Positions 16,273 to 23,909 of a stretch of 64,000 bases of DNA are shown piece after piece. A program made the position numbers and the translations under genes. Source of the stretch: Noviluteimonas caseinilytica (GTDB lineage Bacteria; Pseudomonadota; Gammaproteobacteria; Xanthomonadales; Xanthomonadaceae); NCBI RefSeq assembly GCF_018406605.1, contig NZ_AP024545.1, positions 2,666,001-2,730,000 on the forward strand, given 5' to 3'. The number at the start of each line of letters is the position of its first letter. Within the stretch, counting starts at the first letter, position 1. The notes under the pieces are model-generated. The model did not search any database. It was not told the DNA's origin and worked only from the letters and a program-made list of their open reading frames with translations.

Positions 16273-16908
16273 CTAAACACGCCACGCGGGTTGGGTATCG
16301 CCGAAAATCTCCTGGTGCAACAGATTGCCGAGGGGTAGGTAGCTACCTTTCATAAACGCCGCCATCCCAAGAACCCGTTCCGCAAGCTGGTGCTCGTCGT
16401 CAGTTTGGATGTTGAGCTTGATTTTTGCGGTGCTTAGCCGCTGGGCACTCAAGACAAGTAATTTCGCCGTGTGCTCTGGTAGATCTGGCAAGAATGTCAG
16501 TGTGTCATTGGGAAGGAGTGGGGCAATATTTACCAAATAGTTCCGCCAAGCTGTTGCCGAAAACTTGGACTTTCTGATTTGGTCCTCGTGGTCCTCGATC
16601 AGCTCAATAGTGGCTAGCATCTCGGACGCTGCTGTGTAGAAAACCAGCGCAGCGCCATGAGCGTGTTTTTTCTGCCGACGGCCATCTTGCTGGACGGCAT
16701 AGATCCCTAGGCCAAGAGCGACGATCACGGCTAGGACGTTTGCTACCGCACCCGCCCATTCGGCCGAGTCCTCGGCTCTAAAGAGTTCTGGCCTCCCGGC
16801 GGCAATTAGGGAAACAGAAGCGCCTAGAGCGAGGAGCAACACGGCCCGCACCACTCGGCCACGCGAGGCGGCTATTGCAAGCCCCCACGGAGATGACTTA
16901 GCCGTCAT
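16273..16908 (-). CDS. Membrane protein of unknown function
   Basis: A 211-residue protein with two N-terminal hydrophobic helices (VVRAVLLLALGASVSLIAA and WAGAVANVLAVIVALGLGIYA), followed by a basic stretch (DGRRQKKHAHG) and a soluble helical domain of about 130 residues. I start at ATG 16908, preceded by AGGGGAA. Orientation is opposite to neighbouring island genes, the layout often seen for an independently expressed accessory gene. Two helices plus cytoplasmic domain is also the shape of some phage-defence effectors, but nothing in the sequence proves that role. Confidence 0.65.
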   Translation of the reverse strand: MTAKSSPWGLAIAASRGRVVRAVLLLALGASVSLIAAGRPELFRAEDSAEWAGAVANVLAVIVALGLGIYAVQQDGRRQKKHAHGAALVFYTAASEMLATIELIEDHEDQIRKSKFSATAWRNYLVNIAPLLPNDTLTFLPDLPEHTAKLLVLSAQRLSTAKIKLNIQTDDEHQLAERVLGMAAFMKGSYLPLGNLLHQEIFGDTQPAWRV

Positions 16909-17209
16909 GGCAATTTCCCCTGAGTCCAATTTTCAAGGAAGCATAGCCCCAGCCGGTCGTTAGACGAACCGCCCGGAAAATCGCCCCGTGTGGGCATATC
17001 GAAATCTTTGGCCGGCTCGTTCGCGATGACCGATCGCTTCCGTTCGCATGCGTGTCCGCGATTGGCGGGACGACCCCCGTCCGGCCAATTGCAGGGGTGC
17101 GTGCGAATGAGTGCATGCGGTCGGAGGAGGGGGGCTCCCAAAGTTCCGAGCCCCCGATTTGTGGGCCGGTCGTACTCAGTTGCTTTGCTAAATCGGAACA
17201 ATTTTCAAA
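16909..17209. other. Non-coding stretch with a stable hairpin
   Basis: No convincing gene lies in these 300 bp; a 76-codon open frame at 16990-17220 has unlikely composition. A perfect 8-bp stem GGGGGCTC (17130-17137) / GAGCCCCC (17148-17155) with a 10-base loop stands in the middle. The segment probably holds the promoters for the divergent membrane gene and the zinc-finger/capsid genes. Confidence 0.5.
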
Positions 17210-17386
17210 ATGACCTGTGACAAGCCCGCATCTCCGTGGGGATGGATGACCAGGCCGCGCGTGTGCGCCGTGTGCGCCGCACCCCTGACACAACGGTTCC
17301 ACGGCCCCCACAAGACCTATTGCAGCGCTCGCTGCCGCCAGCGCGCCCACCGCGCTCGCACAGCGACGCCGACAACCGAACCCTAG
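17210..17386 (+). CDS. Small CxxC...CxxxC zinc-finger protein upstream of capsid gene
   Basis: A 58-residue gene too short for a 60-residue ORF cutoff. It encodes CAVCAAPLTQRF, then YCSARCRQRAHRAR. Two cysteine pairs (C-x2-C about residues 19-22 and C-x3-C about residues 38-42) with the YCSxxCRQRA ending are typical of a family of tiny bacterial and phage zinc-finger proteins of unknown role, often presumed to bind nucleic acid. ATG at 17210; the ribosome site is weak. It precedes the terminator at 17476 and the capsid gene. Confidence 0.7.
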   Translation: MTCDKPASPWGWMTRPRVCAVCAAPLTQRFHGPHKTYCSARCRQRAHRARTATPTTEP

Positions 17387-17475
17387 GCCAACGAGCCGCG
17401 CGCCCCACGGGCCCGCACGCTCGCCCTATGGCTGCGACCTGGCTACGCCGGGGGCGCGACCAACCAACCAATCCC

Positions 17476-17501
17476 AAGGCTGCCGAGAGGCGGCCTTTTT
17501 T
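17476..17501 (+). terminator. Intrinsic terminator just upstream of the capsid gene
   Basis: AAGGCTGCC pairs with GGCGGCCTT around a GAGA tetraloop (stem 17476-17484 with 17489-17497, one G-T wobble) and runs into a T-tract ending at 17501. The capsid ribosome site follows directly, so capsid expression needs read-through, antitermination or a promoter within a very short interval. Confidence 0.7.
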
Positions 17502-17523
17502 GTTTCACAAGGAATCCAATCCC

Positions 17524-18927
17524 ATGAAATCCATGCAAGACCTCCGTATCACCCTCGCTGACCGCCGCCTCCGAATCGACGCCGCGGCCGAAGTCGGAAA
17601 GCTCGGCCTGAAGTTCGACTTTGAGGCGGGCAACAACGTCAACGGCCGCAGCGAAATGCTCGCACGACGTGCCGACCTTCGCCGGGTGGTCAACGCGCTC
17701 TCCCAGGCTACGCGCGAACTGCTCGACTCGACGCCAGCCACGAAGTGGAGCGCCGACGACCAGAAATCCTATGACGCGAAGTTGAACGCCGTTACCTATT
17801 TGCACACGGAGATTGACTTGATCTCCAACATGATCGACCTGGAGGAATGGACCCCGAACGGTAGCTCCCGCGCCAAGCACAACGCGCCGGAACTCCGGGA
17901 CTCCAACGGCCAGCGTGTTGGGTCCGTGCTGACGACCGAAATGCTCGCGACCGAGCATGAAATCGCGGCCCGCCTCAACATCTCCAACGCTGGCGACACG
18001 AACCTCGGCGACTTCTTCCGGGGCGTAGCGAAGATGAAGTCTTCGGAAGGCATCCGTGCGGCGCTGAGCGAAGGCACCGATTCGGCCGGTGGCTACACGG
18101 TCCCCGAAGTGCTCATGCCGCGCATCCTGTCGGCCCTGGTTCCAGCTTCATCGCTGCTGACCGCTGGCGCGAGCTTGGCCGTCCTGGGCACGGATGCGAA
18201 GACGTTTACTTTGGCGGGCGTTGATTCAATCCCGACCGCTGCCTGGCGCAGTGAAGCGGGCGCGGTTGCGGAGAGTGACCCCGCGTTCCGCGCCATCGTG
18301 GTGACCCCGCGCAGCCTGGCGTTCCGGTTCAAGGTGAGTCGCGAACTGTTGCAGGATTCGCCTAACATCGATGAAGCGCTCCAGCAGGCCATTGCTCAGG
18401 CGTTTGCGAAGGAAATGGACCGTGCTGGCTTGCGCGGCACTGGCACCGCGCCGGAGATACGTGGCCTGAAGAACATTTCCGGCATCAACACGGTCACCAA
18501 TGGCACGAACGGCGCGAGCCCGACTAGCTATGCAAACTTCGTCAGCGCATGGCAAGAAATCGTGTCGGACAACGCTCCGGCGCCGAGGGCCGCGATCATG
18601 CATCCGCGTGATATGGCGAAGTTCGCGAACCTGGCGGATAGCACGGGCCAGCCCCTGCGCCGTCCGGAACTCCTGGACACCATGCGCTTCGTCCAGACCT
18701 CGCAGATCCCGACCAACCTCACGGTGGGTTCGTCGAGCGATACGAGCGAAATCTACGTAGGCGATTTCTCGCAGTTCGTGTTCTTCCTGCGCGAAGGCGT
18801 GAGCGTGCAAATGCTCAATGAACTGTACGCCGCAACCGGCGAAATCGGCTTCGTGTGCCATGCGCGCGTGGACGTTGCCGCGTTGTATCCGCAGGCGTTT
18901 GCCCTGGTGACGGGCGTGCGCGCTTAA
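17524..18927 (+). CDS. HK97-family phage major capsid protein
   Basis: Shell-forming capsid subunit with HK97 fold, 467 residues. The N-terminal 170 or so residues are a charged, helical delta-like scaffolding domain; the mature domain starts near GTDSAGGYTVPEVLMPRI, followed by the typical VVTPRSLAFRFKVSRELLQDS and AFAKEMDRAGLRGTG segments. ATG preceded by AAGGAA. Expected partners (terminase, portal, head-maturation protease) are absent from the element, so cleavage of the delta domain would need an outside protease. Whether the protein builds its own particles, borrows helper-phage machinery or is a remnant cannot be told from sequence. Confidence 0.92.
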   Translation: MKSMQDLRITLADRRLRIDAAAEVGKLGLKFDFEAGNNVNGRSEMLARRADLRRVVNALSQATRELLDSTPATKWSADDQKSYDAKLNAVTYLHTEIDLISNMIDLEEWTPNGSSRAKHNAPELRDSNGQRVGSVLTTEMLATEHEIAARLNISNAGDTNLGDFFRGVAKMKSSEGIRAALSEGTDSAGGYTVPEVLMPRILSALVPASSLLTAGASLAVLGTDAKTFTLAGVDSIPTAAWRSEAGAVAESDPAFRAIVVTPRSLAFRFKVSRELLQDSPNIDEALQQAIAQAFAKEMDRAGLRGTGTAPEIRGLKNISGINTVTNGTNGASPTSYANFVSAWQEIVSDNAPAPRAAIMHPRDMAKFANLADSTGQPLRRPELLDTMRFVQTSQIPTNLTVGSSSDTSEIYVGDFSQFVFFLREGVSVQMLNELYAATGEIGFVCHARVDVAALYPQAFALVTGVRA

Positions 18928-18939
18928 CGAATGACGGAC

Positions 18940-18967
18940 GGGTGGGCGGCGTTGCGGCTGCCCACCC
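18940..18967 (+). terminator. Hairpin after the capsid gene
   Basis: GGGTGGGC (18940-18947) pairs with GCCCACCC (18960-18967) around a 12-base loop, 13 bases after the capsid stop. There is no T-run, so it is a probable weak terminator or RNA-protecting stem. Confidence 0.5.
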
Positions 18968-19070
18968 CATACGGACAAGGCGTGAGTGTCCGTGTCACGA
19001 AATAACCACGCCAGCCGCAGCATTGGGCACTTAGGCCTCCGGGCATTTCCTCGCCGATGTGATGCGGCGC

Positions 19071-19379
19071 CTATCGCAATGAATTGATGAACGAAACGAG
19101 CTTGCCGTGGTTGAAGGTAGTCGCGTTCAGTCCACGAGCCTCCCAGGCGTCGAGCAGTTCTCGCTCTTGCTCGTTAGGCGCGCGGCGGCCGCCACCTCCA
19201 CCGACGCTGCCTTTGCATGCTCCGGTGGTCAACGTCACGTTCACCATTGGCGAAGTCAGTTGGATTTGCACGCAGACGGGCCCGTCCTTTTGCCGGCCCG
19301 AAATCTGAGAGTTGATCCAGTCATTGCTGGCCTCGGAAAGCGGCCTGCTTTGTTCGCCAATTCTGATTTGTCCGTCCAC
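19071..19379 (-). CDS. Conserved small island protein of unknown function
   Basis: A 102-residue protein with GTG start and a strong ribosome site AGGAG 7 bases upstream. The architecture is an N-terminal beta-rich domain (NDWINSQISGRQKDGPVCV, VNVTLTTGAC), a central poly-Gly hinge (GSVGGGGGRR) and a C-terminal helical part (NEQERELLDAWEARGLN, then KLVSFINSLR). I recall similar hinge proteins being scattered in proteobacteria and phages, but no function is known to me. It is convergent with the capsid gene. Confidence 0.7.
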   Translation of the reverse strand: MDGQIRIGEQSRPLSEASNDWINSQISGRQKDGPVCVQIQLTSPMVNVTLTTGACKGSVGGGGGRRAPNEQERELLDAWEARGLNATTFNHGKLVSFINSLR

Positions 19380-19534
19380 TGAAAGCTCCTGTGTGCGAGC
19401 TACGCGCCCGTCTTATTGGTGCAAACGGGGTCGGTGGGCATGAGTGGCCGAGAACTTTTCTCGGATACCAGAAGTAGCCAATTCCCTTTCACGCACCCTC
19501 GCCTTGCACGGGGCTTTTTCTTGGAACTGAAACA

Positions 19535-20380
19535 GTGAGCGTAATCATGGGCATGCAGCAAATTCTTTTTGCGTACGGCGGATCGGGCGGCGGCGGCGGG
19601 TTCCAGACCGAAACAAATACCTGGGAGTCTCGCGTAGTCGCATTAGGCGGAACCGTCACCAGCCCCGACAAGGCTCTGGCCGACGCGCTTGTAGTGGCGC
19701 TTAAGGCCGGTACGTACTGGTCCAGCCTCCAGTATTTCTTGGCTTTCATCGGCCCTGACACAGTCCACCATCGTGTCCCTCTGATTGACAAACTCAACGT
19801 CGGCGCAGCAGGCAACACGGGATTTGTAGACGGTGACTGCGATACGGCAACAGGTCTCGTGAATGCCGCTGGCTCCGCAAAAGTCTTCAATACTCACGTC
19901 CGGCCGGACGCGCTCAACGGGGGCGCTACCAATGCAGCCGGAATGGGCATATACCTGCGCACGTGGACGAATGGTTCCGCAGTAGAGCCTTGCGGCACAT
20001 ACGATGCGGCTGCACAACGTTGGGTCATCGATCTGCGAAGTGGGCTGGAAGCGTTCCGATGGTCTGACGTGTCCACGGCTGTGCCATCGACTGCTACGGC
20101 GGCAACGGCGGCTCATTATTACGGCCAGGCCGCATCTGCGACTGATCGCAAACTTGCGCGCAACGGGACCGTAATCGCGAGCAGCACGACAAACAAGTCC
20201 CTTGGAAATGTAACGGCAGAAATTCTCGTGGCGGGCTGCGTTGACCACGTAGGCGCGTACACGTACACCAAGGGAACCTATGGCGCGTTCTATCTGACTA
20301 ACGGTGGCCTGACCAACACCGATATTACTAACATCCACAACGACATCGGCACTTACCTAATCACCCCGACCGGCCGATAG
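19535..20380 (+). CDS. Possible phage structural protein (glycine-rich N terminus)
   Basis: A 281-residue protein starting at GTG 19535 (or the in-frame ATGs at 19547 and 19553). A short glycine run (YGGSGGGGGF) near the N terminus precedes a probably beta-rich body with many Thr/Ala/Asn/Gly residues and paired cysteines, consistent with a tail-fibre-like, decoration or lectin-like jelly-roll protein. No family is recognised with certainty. It reads in the capsid direction, about 600 bp downstream of it, beyond a minus-strand gene. Phage-structural role is an inference from location and composition. Confidence 0.55.
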   Translation: MSVIMGMQQILFAYGGSGGGGGFQTETNTWESRVVALGGTVTSPDKALADALVVALKAGTYWSSLQYFLAFIGPDTVHHRVPLIDKLNVGAAGNTGFVDGDCDTATGLVNAAGSAKVFNTHVRPDALNGGATNAAGMGIYLRTWTNGSAVEPCGTYDAAAQRWVIDLRSGLEAFRWSDVSTAVPSTATAATAAHYYGQAASATDRKLARNGTVIASSTTNKSLGNVTAEILVAGCVDHVGAYTYTKGTYGAFYLTNGGLTNTDITNIHNDIGTYLITPTGR

Positions 20381-20453
20381 CAAAGGGAGTTGATATATCG
20401 ATTTTTACGGCGCGAAATGTCACGAAAGCGTTTGGGCTCGGCATAAACGACGT

Positions 20454-20663
20454 GTGCTGAATATCCCATCCAATCAGAAAATCCATTCCGTTGCTCGCAT
20501 CGAATTGGCGCATACTGAGGGTAAGATCCTTAGCGAAGGTTACGAGCCGCTCTATTCGGTGTTCGTTCCAGTGGATCAGATGCGCAAACTAGCCGATGAC
20601 TTGAGTAAAGCCGCCGATGCAGTGGAACACCACTTCCACGGCGGGGATGAGACAGCGCAGTAA
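20454..20663 (+). CDS. Small island protein of unknown function
   Basis: A 69-residue product from GTG 20454: a beta-strand-rich N-terminal half (IHSVARIELAHTEGKILS...LYSVFVPVDQ) and a C-terminal helix (MRKLADDLSKAADAVEHHF). This compact alpha-beta layout looks like a real domain. No ribosome site is obvious. Not recognised. Confidence 0.5.
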   Translation: MLNIPSNQKIHSVARIELAHTEGKILSEGYEPLYSVFVPVDQMRKLADDLSKAADAVEHHFHGGDETAQ

Positions 20664-20677
20664 TCCGCAGCAGGGGT

Positions 20678-20914
20678 TCAGCCTTCACCCTGAGCACGAA
20701 TCAGCCGTCCCGCGAGCGTTGCGCATTCCTCGATAATGCGCTCGGCCGGATGCAGCATGTCACCGGGAACTGCTCCGGCTGTCTTCAACATTATTTGAGA
20801 ATGTCGTTCCAGGGCAGACGCGAACGCCTTCAGGTCGGGATGCGATTCGATCATGGCGCCCAGCACGATCTGGAGGCCAAGCAGGGATCCACGAATGTCG
20901 GCGGAAGAGTTCAT
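20678..20914 (-). CDS. Small island protein of unknown function
   Basis: A 78-residue helical protein. I use ATG 20914 (MNSSADIRGSLLGLQIVLG), preceded by ACGAGGA; the longer frame up to 21046 is Arg-rich and less likely. No transmembrane segment and no known motif. It is convergent with the gene ending at 20663. Confidence 0.55.
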   Translation of the reverse strand: MNSSADIRGSLLGLQIVLGAMIESHPDLKAFASALERHSQIMLKTAGAVPGDMLHPAERIIEECATLAGRLIRAQGEG

Positions 20915-21015
20915 CGGCGAATCGTCCTCGTTTCGGTGTTTGGCAATACTAGTTGGCGCCGCAGTCTCGCCCAAGTGGTCGCAGCCCGCGCGACGGCCCT
21001 GCGTAGGATGTCCGC

Positions 21016-21321
21016 GTGCATCGCTACGTCGCGCCCTCGCGCCCACTTCCCCCTGCCTGTCGTTGGCTGCTACAGCCCGACAGCGCGCACCTGCTCTGGA
21101 ACGCTGGCTGCATTGCGATGGTTTACACCGATCAACGGGCCGGCTGCTGTCAGTCCGTCATTCAATGGCAACAGGTGCGGCACATCGCGCGCTGCGGCTC
21201 GATAGAGCAGGGCATGCGTTGGATCGATCGATGGATGGAAAAGCGCGGAGGGCTGCCTGGCAGCGGGACTAGGAGGGCGGTCAGTCTGCCGGCTTGGGCG
21301 CGGTGGGTACGTCACAATTAA
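21016..21321 (+). CDS. Small island protein of unknown function
   Basis: A 101-residue protein, GTG start at 21016. The core (LLWNAGCIAMVYTDQRAGCCQSVIQWQQ, split by a Cys pair) and Trp/Arg-rich tail (GMRWIDRWMEKRGG) have a beta-then-helix pattern seen in small phage proteins of unknown role. The 3' end overlaps the convergent TIGR02391 gene by 41 bp, so the last codons are the least certain. Confidence 0.5.
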   Translation: MHRYVAPSRPLPPACRWLLQPDSAHLLWNAGCIAMVYTDQRAGCCQSVIQWQQVRHIARCGSIEQGMRWIDRWMEKRGGLPGSGTRRAVSLPAWARWVRHN

Positions 21322-22036
21322 CGTGCGTAGAGGCCGCGCGCCGATCCACGATTCCTAGCAGATGACTCGCGAGAACAATCAGGTCTGCGGCCTCCGAGGC
21401 ATCGATAGAGACGGAGCGATGGCTGTGGGGGTTCTTGTAAGAACCAATTGCGCCCGCCATCAAATGCATTAACGCCTCCTGCTCTGCGAACGGGGCGGTT
21501 TTGTCAGCCAACGGACCAATGCTGGGCTTAAATGCCCGACGCATCATATCCACGCCTATATCGGTCTCCGCAAAGGCACACGAGTTGCGAGTGCTGACCT
21601 CCAGTTCCTTGAAGCTTTGAAATACAGAGGTGTCGTATTCCCCACGAAGAAACGCGGACCAAACTTTCGACGCAATCGTGGGATGTAGGCGCTCTTTTGG
21701 AAGCAGGTTGGCCATACGAAAAACGGCAAATTGCACATCGTCGCCTGCCAATCGCTGTCCGCGTCGGGTGATGAAAGACCAATTTCCGGAATTACCTGGT
21801 CTTGGCGCCAGCAAGCCCTCACGCTCTAACCATACCCACGCCTCCATGAGCGCCCGTTGCGCTTCGCTTGCGCGCTCCGCTGGATACCCCGCAACATTTC
21901 CAGCCAACGTAAAGTTATAGCTATTGAGCTCAGTCTCAGGGGCAGTTGATAGGTACCTGAGTACGTATGCCCCCAACTCCTCTGGTTCCAAGGCGAGGAG
22001 CGTTGACACGTCGGGGATCAGCTTCCAAAACGCCAT
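21281..22036 (-). CDS. TIGR02391 (Hypoth_Ymh) family protein
   Basis: The C-terminal domain shows the TIGR02391 signature in order: LHPTIASKVWSAFLRGEYDTSVF, a segment with MMRRAF, then EQEALMHLMAGAIGSYKNPHSHR and LIVLASHLLGIVD. The N terminus (FWKLIPDVSTLLALEPEEL, then a winged-helix-like WVWLEREGLLAPRPG) matches a common partner region, favouring the ATG at 22036; a TTG at 22111 would lengthen it. The family is common on mobile elements and next to restriction or toxin genes, and is thought to include abortive-infection-type effectors, but its activity is not established. Lies at the distal end of the element, a usual cargo slot. Confidence 0.8.
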   Translation of the reverse strand: MAFWKLIPDVSTLLALEPEELGAYVLRYLSTAPETELNSYNFTLAGNVAGYPAERASEAQRALMEAWVWLEREGLLAPRPGNSGNWSFITRRGQRLAGDDVQFAVFRMANLLPKERLHPTIASKVWSAFLRGEYDTSVFQSFKELEVSTRNSCAFAETDIGVDMMRRAFKPSIGPLADKTAPFAEQEALMHLMAGAIGSYKNPHSHRSVSIDASEAADLIVLASHLLGIVDRRAASTHVNCDVPTAPKPAD

Positions 22037-22159
22037 AGACTGCTCGCGGGACAAATTTGGGCCAGTGCCGACAATATCCGGCGTCACCTGACGACACCAC
22101 CCAATGGCCAACCCATTGATCCCAAAAGGTACCAGCTACCACCAGCAGCCCAGTAACCC

Positions 22160-22216
22160 GACTTAAAATCCCTCGACCGCAAGGTCATGTGGGTTCGATC
22201 CCCACTCCGGGCACCA
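22160..22216 (+). repeat. Attachment site attR (57-bp direct repeat)
   Basis: A perfect copy of 11908-11964. It lacks the 5' part of the tRNA, so it cannot fold into a functional tRNA; it marks the right end of the integrated element. Confidence 0.95.
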
Positions 22217-22378
22217 CGCTGCGCGCCGTGGCATGACCGAACCGTTCATGGCAACGTCGATTTTTCGAGCCGCGCCTCACGCTCCTGCGCCCCGGGCTCT
22301 GCCATGCTGGCTTCCCGTGTGCGCCTGGGTCGTCGATCCTGGACTGCGTGCGCTTGCCGCCATTGACCAGGATGCCTT

Positions 22379-23464
22379 TTGAGCCTTTTCGAAAAACTCG
22401 CGCGCCGCGCCGCGCGCGTCCCGCACGGCGGGATGGCCCCGAAGGCCGGCGACATCCAGGACACGATCGATCGCGCGCTCGCCTCGGCGGGGATCGACCA
22501 GGGCATCCGCACCACGATCGATGACGCGCTGGCCTCGGCCGGCCTGTCGCCGAATCGCACGCCTGTGCCTTCGCCTGCCGACGACGCGGTGCCGGGACAG
22601 GACGGCGAGTTCACGACCCGCACGTTCACCAACGCCGCGGGCACGCTGGCCTACAAGGTGTACATCCCGGCTGGCCACGCGGTGACCACGCAGCCCGTGC
22701 CGCTCCTGGTGATGCTGCACGGTTGCACGCAATCGCCGGACGATTTCGCCGCGGGCACGCGGATGAACGCCTTGGCCGACGCGCACGGTTTCCTCGTGGC
22801 GTATCCGGCGCAGGCCGCGCGCGCCAACGGATCGAAATGCTGGAACTGGTTCCGCGGCGCCGACCAGCGCCATGGCGCCGGCGAGCCTTCGCTGATCGCG
22901 GGCATCGCGCAGCAGGTCGCGCAGGACCATCGCATCGATCCGGAGCGCATCTACGTCGCCGGCCTTTCCGCGGGCGCGGCGATGGCGGTGATCCTCGGCG
23001 AAACCTATCCAGACGTCTTCGCGGCCGTGGGCGCGCATTCGGGCCTGCCGTTCGCGGTGGCGCACGACGTCGGCAGTGCATTCGCCGCGATGAAGGGCGG
23101 CCAGCGCCGCGTGTCCGATCGCGCCACGCATTCGCTGCCCACGATCGTCTTCCACGGCGATGCGGACCACACGGTGGCCGCGAGCAACGGCGACGGCATC
23201 GTCGACGACGCGATCGGCGGCTCGCTCCTGCACGCCACGACACAAGGCGACACGGTGCCGGGCGGACGCAGCTACGTGCGCGATGTGTTCACCGACCCCG
23301 ACGGCCGCACGCGCGTCGAACACTGGCGCGTGCACGGCGCGGGCCATGCCTGGAGCGGCGGCAGCGGGGAAGGGACGTACACCGATCCGGAAGGCCCGGA
23401 TGCATCGGCGGCGATGGTGCGCTTCTTCCTGCAGCAGAAGAAGGCAGCGATCGCTACTGCATGA
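22379..23464 (+). CDS. PHB-depolymerase-family esterase
   Basis: An alpha/beta hydrolase of the poly(3-hydroxybutyrate) depolymerase (LpqC-like, esterase-D-related) family, 361 residues with TTG start and AGGA 7 bases upstream. Motifs: LLVMLHGCTQSPDDFA (oxyanion region), the nucleophile elbow GLSAGAAMA, HGDADHTV for the catalytic acid and the C-terminal GAGHAWSGG histidine. The 90-residue N-terminal region is variable; no clear signal peptide is visible, so it may act on intracellular polymer or on another ester. First chromosomal gene after the island. Confidence 0.85.
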   Translation: MSLFEKLARRAARVPHGGMAPKAGDIQDTIDRALASAGIDQGIRTTIDDALASAGLSPNRTPVPSPADDAVPGQDGEFTTRTFTNAAGTLAYKVYIPAGHAVTTQPVPLLVMLHGCTQSPDDFAAGTRMNALADAHGFLVAYPAQAARANGSKCWNWFRGADQRHGAGEPSLIAGIAQQVAQDHRIDPERIYVAGLSAGAAMAVILGETYPDVFAAVGAHSGLPFAVAHDVGSAFAAMKGGQRRVSDRATHSLPTIVFHGDADHTVAASNGDGIVDDAIGGSLLHATTQGDTVPGGRSYVRDVFTDPDGRTRVEHWRVHGAGHAWSGGSGEGTYTDPEGPDASAAMVRFFLQQKKAAIATA

Positions 23465-23909
23465 GGTCCCGCGGATTGCGGAACCGCGCGGTGTTCAACA
23501 GCACCGCCTGGCGGCCGGCGCGATCCTGCACGTCCACCAGCTCGCACTGGCCCAGGTTGGTCGAGGTGGCATAGACCGTCATCGTTGCCTGCACGCCCGG
23601 CGCGATGACTTCGGGGACGAAGCGACCTTCTTCCACGCCATAGCTGAAACGCATGTGGCCCCGCGGCGACTGCACGGGCTTGTGGCCCGTGTTGCGCACC
23701 GTGACTTCGGCGCGCGGCATGCCTGGATCGGGGAAGCACTCCACGTTGAGGATGGTGAGGTGGGGCGCACTGCCCGGCAGTTGCGCGTGCAGCTCGCCGC
23801 GCAGGCTGGACCACGGCACGAACTTCACCAGCGCCAGCACGACCACGATGGCCAGCAGCCATTTCAGGGCGGTGTTCGCGGTGATGCCGGGGGCCCGCTT
23901 CGTGCGCAT
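23454..23909 (-). CDS. Membrane-anchored hypothetical protein
   Basis: A 151-residue protein with an N-terminal anchor (ALKWLLAIVVVLALVKFV) and a beta-sandwich-like periplasmic domain (LTILNVECFPDPGMPRAEVTVRNTG, then APGVQATMTVYATS) resembling Ig-like or DUF-type domains. No family assigned. The end overlaps the convergent esterase gene by 11 bp. Confidence 0.65.
   Translation of the reverse strand: MRTKRAPGITANTALKWLLAIVVVLALVKFVPWSSLRGELHAQLPGSAPHLTILNVECFPDPGMPRAEVTVRNTGHKPVQSPRGHMRFSYGVEEGRFVPEVIAPGVQATMTVYATSTNLGQCELVDVQDRAGRQAVLLNTARFRNPRDLMQ

Larger units (their letters stand above)
11908..22216. mobile_element. Integrative element at tRNA-Leu carrying a lone HK97-type capsid gene
   Basis: The boundaries are a 57-bp perfect direct repeat: 11908-11964 inside tRNA-Leu and 22160-22216. 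Flanking bases differ on both sides (G versus C before, T versus C after). A tyrosine integrase lies immediately inside the left end, as in most tRNA-integrated islands. Cargo: small unknown genes, an excisionase-like DNA-binding protein, a replication-initiator-like protein with downstream repeats, a zinc-finger mini-protein, a major capsid protein, a glycine-rich possible structural protein and a TIGR02391 protein. Parts of the element (about 13.7-14.6 kb and 19.3-22.1 kb) are visibly more A/T-rich than the flanks. No terminase, portal, protease, tail-assembly or lysis gene recognised. Confidence 0.92.

Noticed and set aside
16990..17220. A 76-codon plus-strand open frame before the zinc-finger gene
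   Set aside because: No ribosome site, overlaps a stable hairpin and the start of the zinc-finger gene; composition unlike a protein.
22160..22216. A second tRNA-Leu
   Set aside because: Only the 3' part is present; no acceptor 5' strand or D-arm, so it is the attR remnant.
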